A stretch of DNA of 64,000 nucleotides from Streptomyces typhae. Lineage in GTDB: Bacteria; Actinomycetota; Actinomycetes; Streptomycetales; Streptomycetaceae. Location of the stretch: NCBI RefSeq assembly GCF_009755605.1, contig NZ_WPNZ01000032.1:1-64000 (forward strand). The letters run 5' to 3'. The notes under the pieces are model-generated. The model ran no database searches and was not told the DNA's origin. It saw nothing but the letters and a program-made list of their open reading frames with translations. Made by a program: the position numbers and the translations under genes. Positions 58,596-64,000 of this stretch are shown here, piece by piece; position 1 is the stretch's first letter; the number at the start of each line of letters is the position of its first letter.

Positions 58596-59591
58596 ATGCT
58601 GGCTGTCGTCGCCGATTCCCCCGGCCCACTCGCCGGGGCCCTGGTCGTCCGCGACGTGGACGCACCCACCGCGCCCGGCCCGGGTGAGGTCGTGGTGCGC
58701 ATGCTCGTCTCCACCGTCAACCCCTCCGACGCCGTCACCGTCTCGGGCGCGTACGGCTCACGGACATCGTTCCCCATGGTTCCCGGGTTCGAGGGCGTCG
58801 GTGTCATCGCGTCCGCCGGGCCGGGTGTGCCTGCCGGAGCGGTGGGCCAACGGGTCCTGCCCCTGGGGGCGGCCGGCAACTGGCAGCAGTACAAACGGCT
58901 CGCCCATTCCTGGTGCGTTCCGGTGCCGGACGACCTGCCCGACGAGGTGGCCTGCTTCGCGTACATCAACCCGTTGACGGCCACGTTGATGGTCGAACGG
59001 TTCTGCCGGAGCGGCGCGCGCAACGCCGTGGTCACGGCAGCCACGTCGGCCATCGCGCAGCACCTGGCGGAACTCCTCACCGATCGCGGCGTCAAGCCGG
59101 TGGGGGTCGTCCGGGGAACGCCGGGTCGGGCCGTGGCCGATCCGACCCGGTGGCAGACGGTCGTCCGGACCGACGAGCCCGGATGGCGCGAACGGCTGCG
59201 CGCCGCGGCCGGACCGCGCGGCGTCGACGTGGCCTTCGACTGCGTGGGCGGTGATGTGGGCGGCGACGTGTGCGCGCTGACGGCGGACGACGGCGTCTTC
59301 GTCCACTACGGGCTGCTGTCGGGAAGGCCGCTCCCGACGACGTGCGCCAGCCGTCAGGGCGGCCCCCGCGTGGAGTTGTTCCGGCTGCGCGACACGGTCC
59401 AGAACGGCGGAGACGGTACCGGCCGACACCTGTCCCGCCTGTTCGCACCGGTCTTCGAGAACCTGCGACGAGGTCGGCTGCGTACCACGGTGGCAACCCG
59501 TGTCGGGCTCAGTGAACTCCCCCGCCATCTCGAACTCCCGGGCTCCGGGCGCGTGGGAAAGATACTCATCGAGATCGAGGCGCGGGGATGA
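58596..59591 (+). CDS. MDR-superfamily zinc-independent oxidoreductase (MECR/quinone reductase-like)
   Basis: 331 residues. ATG 58596 has GGGGGAG upstream. The GroES-like N-terminal domain includes STVNPSDAVTVSGAYG and PGFEGVGVIASAGPG. The Rossmann part is around AAGPRGVDVAFDCVGGDVGG. Zinc-ligand cysteines of true alcohol dehydrogenases are absent. The pattern is closest to the trans-2-enoyl-CoA reductase/quinone reductase group, NADPH-dependent. The substrate is unknown. Confidence 0.85.
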   Translation: MLAVVADSPGPLAGALVVRDVDAPTAPGPGEVVVRMLVSTVNPSDAVTVSGAYGSRTSFPMVPGFEGVGVIASAGPGVPAGAVGQRVLPLGAAGNWQQYKRLAHSWCVPVPDDLPDEVACFAYINPLTATLMVERFCRSGARNAVVTAATSAIAQHLAELLTDRGVKPVGVVRGTPGRAVADPTRWQTVVRTDEPGWRERLRAAAGPRGVDVAFDCVGGDVGGDVCALTADDGVFVHYGLLSGRPLPTTCASRQGGPRVELFRLRDTVQNGGDGTGRHLSRLFAPVFENLRRGRLRTTVATRVGLSELPRHLELPGSGRVGKILIEIEARG

Positions 59592-59683
59592 CAACTGCCC
59601 GTCCGCCTTCGCCTCGCTGGGATGACACCGCCTCGGTGGGTTGACACCGCCTCGTGCCGAGCTCCGGTGCGGCGGACTGCGTA

Positions 59684-61159
59684 TCAGCGGCTGCTCAGCG
59701 GTTTGCCGTACTTGTGAGCAGTCGACAGGTACGGCAGGTCCAGCGTGCGGGGCGAGAAGGCCGCCGAGCCGCGGGCCGAGCCGTTCGGGAGGAGCCACGC
59801 GGCGCCCAGGGAGGCGTTCTCCCCGGGGGATCCGGCCGTGACATCCGGAACGCCACCGGCGTTGTAACGGCCCGTGGCGAGTGCCGCGCCGAAGGAGTCG
59901 CCCGCCTCGGCGACGCCGGGGACACCGGGCGTGTCCTGGTTCCAGGTCGCGGACCTGGCGGCGCCGCCCGCGTCGAGCAGGCCCTTGGCACCGCCGTACA
60001 ACAGCCAGGCCGCGCCTGCCTTCGTCTTGCTGCCGATGGCTTCGCCGGGAGCGCCCGCGACCAGGTCGTCGCGGCCGTCGCGGTTGATGTCGGCGACGGC
60101 CAGGGCGGCGCCGAAGCGGTCGCCGTCCTCGGCGACGCCCGCGACGCCCGGTGTGTCCTGGTTGAGGGTCTGGGCGCGGCTGCCGAACGAGCCGTCGGCG
60201 GGCGCTCCGTAGTGGAGGTGGATGCCGCCGCCCTCGGCGCGCTCCTCGGGGCCGCACGGGTCGTCGATGTTCTCGTCGGCGATCTCCCGGCATTCGCCCA
60301 GCGCGAGGTCGTCGTGGCCGTCGCCGTCGAAGTCGCCGGCGGCCAGGGCGGTCACGCCGGCGTTGTCGGTGTTCCAGAAGTTGGCCATGGCGGACTGGTC
60401 GGGGTCCCACTTCCACAGACGTACGTGGGACTGCGTGTGGGGGTTGCCCGCGGTCCAGTAGGCCACGGCCAGGTCCGTGACGCCGTCGCTGTCGAAGTCA
60501 CCGACGGCCAGGACGGGGGCGCGGCCGCCCATCGGGGCGGCGAGGACGGTGGTGACCATGCTGTCCTCGCCCTGGATGACCCGGGCGACGACCTTGTCGG
60601 TGCCGCCGATCACGATCTCCTTGTTCTTGTCGGCGGTCCCGGTCAGGTCGGCTGCCGCTACCGACTTGCCGTAGGCGGCCGCCGGGGAGGGCCCGGTGAG
60701 GACCGTCGAGCCCGGCCCCGGCCCGTTCCGTGAGCCGCCCACGACGACGACCATGCCCGCGTCCGCGCCGCGGTCGGTGACATCCTCGCCGGGGACTCCG
60801 GCCAGCAGTTCCGCGATGCCGTCGCCGTTGAGGTCGGTCAGCTCCACGGACGCCCCGAACCGGTCACCCGCCTCCGGCGTGCCGGGGACCTCGGGAGTGG
60901 CCTGGGTGACACGGATGCTCCCGTGCGCGCCGACACCCCGGGGACCGCCCCAGACCACGTTCACGTACCCGGCCTTGGCCTTGCCGCCGACGGTCCCGTC
61001 CGGGACGCCGGCGGCGAGGTCCGCGTAACCGTCGCCGTTGAAGTCGCTCGTGGGGGTACGAGGTGCGGCAGCGGCGGCACCGGGCGGGAGCACGACACCC
61101 GCGGTGACCGCGGCGGCGGCTGCGATGGCGAACGTCAAGGTACGGCGTCTGAGTGGCAC
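59684..61159 (-). CDS. Secreted FG-GAP (integrin-alpha-like) repeat protein
   Basis: 491 residues from GTG 61159 (GGGAG upstream). The signal peptide FAIAAAAAVTAGVVLPPGAA is followed by about seven FG-GAP blades with calcium-binding D-x-N/D-x-D-G-x-x-D loops (SDFNGDGYADLAAGVPDG, GDFDGDGHDDLALG, ADINRDGRDDLVAGAPGE). It folds as an extracellular beta-propeller. Such proteins in Streptomyces are abundant and of unknown ligand. Upstream, 61160-61560 holds only 38-bp repeats. Confidence 0.88.
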   Translation of the reverse strand: MPLRRRTLTFAIAAAAAVTAGVVLPPGAAAAAPRTPTSDFNGDGYADLAAGVPDGTVGGKAKAGYVNVVWGGPRGVGAHGSIRVTQATPEVPGTPEAGDRFGASVELTDLNGDGIAELLAGVPGEDVTDRGADAGMVVVVGGSRNGPGPGSTVLTGPSPAAAYGKSVAAADLTGTADKNKEIVIGGTDKVVARVIQGEDSMVTTVLAAPMGGRAPVLAVGDFDSDGVTDLAVAYWTAGNPHTQSHVRLWKWDPDQSAMANFWNTDNAGVTALAAGDFDGDGHDDLALGECREIADENIDDPCGPEERAEGGGIHLHYGAPADGSFGSRAQTLNQDTPGVAGVAEDGDRFGAALAVADINRDGRDDLVAGAPGEAIGSKTKAGAAWLLYGGAKGLLDAGGAARSATWNQDTPGVPGVAEAGDSFGAALATGRYNAGGVPDVTAGSPGENASLGAAWLLPNGSARGSAAFSPRTLDLPYLSTAHKYGKPLSSR

Positions 61160-61314
61160 GGGGGCTCCCACGCGGTCGACGGAGTGCGGGTCATCCGGTG
61201 TGACCGCCGAAGGGGGCAGCTGGTTGTACGCCGATTGTATGGAGTTCACTGGGGGTTGGCGTTGGGTTCATGCAGGGTGGGCGCGAAGTGGGCGCGCCCG
61301 GCGGCGAGATGAGC

Positions 61315-61420
61315 GCGTCCGGCGGCCTGAGCACCGCCCTGCGGGGCCTGCGGCGTCCGGCGGCCTGAGCACCGCCCTGCGAGGTCGGCGGCGTCCGGCG
61401 GCCTGAGCGGCACCCTGCGG
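61315..61420. repeat. 38-bp period direct repeat, three copies
   Basis: Copies of a unit beginning GCGTCCGGCGGCCTGAGC at 61315, 61353 and 61391, the third diverged. They lie in the 401-bp gene-free region between the FG-GAP and MFS genes. A TAGGGT -10-like box occurs near 61511. Confidence 0.85.
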
Positions 61421-61560
61421 CGCCGGCATCGCGAACCTCTCCCCCACGCCGACGGCGGGGGGCGCACCCACGAAGGGCAGCAGCCCACGCAGCGCAGGAC
61501 GAGGCGTGGTTAGGGTACGTGGGTACGCCCGCCGTCCCGCCCCCGGAGGCTCGCGCCCTC

Positions 61561-62880
61561 ATGGTTCCCGTCCCGGTGGACCCGCTGGTCCGCCGCCACC
61601 GCACCGCCCTGCGGCTGTGCTTCGCGATACCCGGCCTCTCGCTCGCCACCTGGGTGACCAGGACCCCCGACGTACGGGACCGGCTGGACGCGTCCACGGC
61701 CGATATGGGCCTGGTGCTGTTCGGCATGTCGATCGGCTCGATGCTCGGCATCCTGGTGGCCGGGGCCCTGGTGTCGCGGTTCTCCACGCGTCCCGTCATC
61801 GTCGCCGGCATGTGCCTGGTGCTGGCCAGTATGGGGGTGACGGCCCTGGGCACGGCGGTGTCCTCGGCGCCGTCGGTGGCCTTCGGTCTGCTGCTGCTCG
61901 GCGCCGGTGTGGGTCTGTCGGAGGTCGCCAGCAACGTCGACGGTGCCGGCGTGGAGCGCGAACTCGGCCGGCCCGTACTGCCCGCCCTGCACGGTTGTTA
62001 CAGCCTCGGCACCGTGGTCGGGGCGATGTTGGGGGTGGCCGGTGCCGCGGCCGGTTTCCCGGTGCCGTGGCATCTGGCGCTCGTCCTGCTTCTCGTGATC
62101 GCGCTGTTCGCCGTCGCGCTGGTCGGGCTGCGCCCCGGCACCGGCCGCGTCCAGGCCGCGGACGCCGGGCCCGGCGGGGCGGCGCCCGCCGCCGACACCG
62201 GCGCGGGAGTGCGGGAGCGGCGGCTGTACCTGGACGCTCGGCTGCTGCTGATCGGCGGTGTGGTGTTCGGTATGACGCTGGCCGAGGGCGCCGCCACCGA
62301 CTGGCTGCCGCTGCTGATGGTCGACGGCCACGACATGCCCTCGGGTCTCGGGTCGTTGGTGTACGCGGGCTTCGCCGCCGCCATGGCGGCCGGCCGGTTC
62401 GCCGGTGGCCCCGTGGTGGCCCGGGTCGGCCGCCCCGTCGTACTCGGCGGCGGCGCGCTGCTGACCGCTGCCGGGATCGCCCTGGTGTCCTTCGTGGACT
62501 CCCCGGTCGCGGCCGGGTGTGCCGTGCTGCTCTGGGGACTCGGCACCTCCCTCGGCTTCCCGCTGGCCCTGTCGGCGGCGGGCGAGTCCGGCCCCGACAC
62601 CACCGGCCGCGTCGCCCTGACCTCGCGGATCGGCTACGTGGCCCTGCTGGCGGGGCCACCGGCGCTGGGCTTCCTCGGCGAACACCAGGGGCTGCGCGCC
62701 GCGATGGTCCCGGTGCTGCTGCTCATCCTGGTCGCCGCGGCGCTCTCGCCCGCCACGGCCGCCCGGCCCCGGCACACCGGGGGTGCGGACGAGGAGCACG
62801 CCGTACCGACGGCACGTCAGGACGCGGGCGGGCGGGTGTCCACGGCTGCCCCCTCCCCGCAAGGGTGCCGGAAAGCATGA
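61561..62880 (+). CDS. MFS transporter
   Basis: 439 residues from ATG 61561 (GGAGG at 61545-61549; a GTG at 61519 would add 14 residues). It has twelve hydrophobic segments. After the first helix is the MFS loop-2-3-like GILVAGALVSRFSTRPVIVA; the middle loop is Ala/Gly-rich. The pattern fits the sugar or drug MFS group (FucP/YbjJ-like inner-membrane transporters). Direction and substrate are unknown. The tail is hydrophilic. Confidence 0.87.
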   Translation: MVPVPVDPLVRRHRTALRLCFAIPGLSLATWVTRTPDVRDRLDASTADMGLVLFGMSIGSMLGILVAGALVSRFSTRPVIVAGMCLVLASMGVTALGTAVSSAPSVAFGLLLLGAGVGLSEVASNVDGAGVERELGRPVLPALHGCYSLGTVVGAMLGVAGAAAGFPVPWHLALVLLLVIALFAVALVGLRPGTGRVQAADAGPGGAAPAADTGAGVRERRLYLDARLLLIGGVVFGMTLAEGAATDWLPLLMVDGHDMPSGLGSLVYAGFAAAMAAGRFAGGPVVARVGRPVVLGGGALLTAAGIALVSFVDSPVAAGCAVLLWGLGTSLGFPLALSAAGESGPDTTGRVALTSRIGYVALLAGPPALGFLGEHQGLRAAMVPVLLLILVAAALSPATAARPRHTGGADEEHAVPTARQDAGGRVSTAAPSPQGCRKA

Positions 62881-62956
62881 GTGTCCGTACCTCCTCCCGA
62901 GCGCCGCCCGCTCCCCAAGGCAGGCATCGCGGGCACCCCCGCTCCAGCTCACGGCG

Positions 62957-63006
62957 CACGGCTCACGGCTCACGGCTCACGGCTCACGGCTCACGGCTCA
63001 CGGCTC
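62957..63006. repeat. ACGGCTC heptanucleotide tandem array
   Basis: Seven near-perfect ACGGCTC units immediately before the stop of the convergent LysR gene. The last unit reaches its terminal codons. Confidence 0.88.
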
Positions 63007-63849
63007 TCAGACCATGCGTCGCAGCGCGTTCTCCACTGCGTCGATCAGCGGGTCCCCTGCGGAGCGCGGATGCCGTACGAGGCCGAGTTCGACGTCCGGC
63101 AGGGCGGGCAGGGCGGTTGCGTCGTGGCAGGTCATGGTCGGTTCGAGGTTGGTGGGCAGGAGGGCCGCGACGCCGAGGCCCGCCCGTAGCGCGGCGAGCA
63201 CGCCGGCCAGGCTGTTGCTTTCGAACGCCACCCGCCAGGGCCGTTCGCCGCGTTCCAGAACATCCTGTACCGAGGTGCGCCAGGAGCACGTGTTCGAGAA
63301 CAGCACGACCGGCAGCGGGTCGGCCGCCACGTCCACCCCCTGGCCGACCGCCCAGACCAGCGGGCGGCGGACCGTCCAGCGCGGCGGTCCGGGTACGGCC
63401 GGCACTTCGTTGAGCACGAGTTGGACGCGGCCCGTGTCGTAGGCCTCCCGCATCGCGACGTTGGGCAGGCTGAGCACTTCCAGGGTCGCACCGGGGTGCA
63501 GCCGGGCGAGGTCGGCGAGTGCCTGCGGCAGTTGCGACGCGGCGAGGTCCTCGAGCAGCCCGACGCCGCAGCGGCCGGTGAGCGAGCGCCCGGTTTCCGT
63601 GAGTGCCTGCGCGGACAGCGAGAGAATGCGTTCGGCGTACGGCAGGAGCTCCTCGCCCGCCCGGGTCGGCGACACACCGGACGGTGACCGGTGCAGCAAC
63701 TCACGGCCGATGACCTTCTCCAGCTTGCGCAGCTGCTGGCTGAGCGCGGGCTGCGTGTGCCCGAGCGTGGCCGCCGCCCTGCTGATGCTGCCGGCCCGCA
63801 CGATGGTGACGAAGGACCGCAGCAGTGCGGTATCGAGATCCCTGGCCAT
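63007..63849 (-). CDS. LysR family regulator
   Basis: 280 residues from ATG 63849 (no Shine-Dalgarno site). HTH: RAGSISRAAATLGHTQPALS. The effector domain includes RWRVAFESNSLAGVLAALRAGLGVAALLPT-type features split over residues 200-240, which mark the C-terminal co-inducer pocket. It is divergent from the MFS gene beginning at 63922, the likely target. The 72-bp intergenic region is AT-richer, with a T-N11-A-type candidate site. Confidence 0.88.
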   Translation of the reverse strand: MARDLDTALLRSFVTIVRAGSISRAAATLGHTQPALSQQLRKLEKVIGRELLHRSPSGVSPTRAGEELLPYAERILSLSAQALTETGRSLTGRCGVGLLEDLAASQLPQALADLARLHPGATLEVLSLPNVAMREAYDTGRVQLVLNEVPAVPGPPRWTVRRPLVWAVGQGVDVAADPLPVVLFSNTCSWRTSVQDVLERGERPWRVAFESNSLAGVLAALRAGLGVAALLPTNLEPTMTCHDATALPALPDVELGLVRHPRSAGDPLIDAVENALRRMV

Positions 63850-63921
63850 AACGATGCATTATGTCAGCCACAGCGAATTGGCCTCTACCTATGGCCTCCG
63901 GCGAGATCTAGCGTCGGCTGC

Positions 63922-64000
63922 GTGACCGGATACCGCCAAATACTCGCCGTGCCGGGAATGGCCCCGCTGTTGGGTGTGTCCTTCCTCGCCCGCACCGCGA
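63922..64000 (+). CDS. MFS transporter, N-terminal fragment (runs off the window)
   Basis: GTG 63922 opens MTGYRQILAVPGMAPLLGVS, the typical start of Streptomyces MFS efflux proteins divergent from LysR. Only 26 codons are present. A TAGCGT -10-like box lies about 14 bp upstream, so the transcript may be nearly leaderless. Confidence 0.65.
   Translation, partial: MTGYRQILAVPGMAPLLGVSFLARTA

Noticed and set aside
63876..63892. Another DasR-like site before the MFS fragment
   Set aside because: ATTGGCCTCTACCTAT lacks the central dyad of the DasR site. It is more likely part of the LysR-controlled promoter.

Overview
The window reads as a Streptomyces (or close actinomycete) chromosome segment. 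GC content is very high, codons end in G or C, many starts are GTG, Shine-Dalgarno sites are GGAGG-like, the secreted hydrolases carry typical Streptomyces signal peptides, and family pairs such as XRE(DUF5753)/DUF397 and Methyltransf_19 are Streptomyces-typical. No rRNA, tRNA or CRISPR array was seen. Several genes are broken, an IS end lies at the left edge, and short tandem repeats are unusually frequent, which fits an accessory or chromosome-arm region.

Layout: 1-8.2 kb holds an IS5-family transposase end that truncates a Dabb gene, a TetR repressor with a double palindromic operator, a GNAT acetyltransferase, a TetR/short-chain dehydrogenase operon, two VOC proteins, an ECF41-type sigma factor, a HIT protein and a frameshifted membrane protein. 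8.3-21.8 kb holds an AraC regulator, a Tat-exported TPR/retropepsin-like protein, a ProC-like reductase, a large secreted GH87-type alpha-1,3-glucanase, a secreted RelA/SpoT-fold nucleotide pyrophosphokinase, an APH-like kinase, a secreted beta-propeller protein and an M20 amidohydrolase. 21.9-28 kb is an arsenic-resistance island: two arsC, arsR, acr3 and a flavoprotein as one divergent unit, then a second arsR facing a second flavoprotein. 28-31 kb is decayed DNA, including an MFS exporter broken by two small tandem duplications.

31-38.9 kb is rich in regulators: a Cys4 zinc-ribbon protein with a coupled sigma-like gene, a Methyltransf_19 methyltransferase, an XRE/DUF397 pair, and an operon of small membrane protein, ECF sigma factor and unknown protein, followed by an aldo/keto reductase. 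39.5-42.7 kb is the most interesting locus: a small cytochrome P450 followed after 27 nt by a perfect ribosome site and a 22-codon gene ending in RRWYWY, then a hairpin terminator. It looks like a minimal P450-modified RiPP (atropopeptide/tryptorubin-like) pathway, next to a decayed XRE-SARP regulator.

42.8-51.4 kb holds a MerR regulator with its palindrome, a small secreted peptide behind a 30-bp perfect palindrome, a flavodoxin-fold quinone reductase, a second beta-propeller paralogue, a second sigma/small-membrane-protein pair, two LysR regulators and a secreted trypsin. 51.6-53.5 kb encodes a chimeric DnaA-like protein (HTH, coiled coil, DnaA AAA+ and DNA-binding domains). 53.6-64 kb holds a VOC protein, a DEAD-box helicase, a GH18 chitinase behind DasR-type sites, an MDR oxidoreductase, a secreted FG-GAP protein, an MFS transporter, a LysR regulator and the start of a second MFS gene.

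Coordinates were read by eye. Product names rest on motif and fold recognition, not on database searches.
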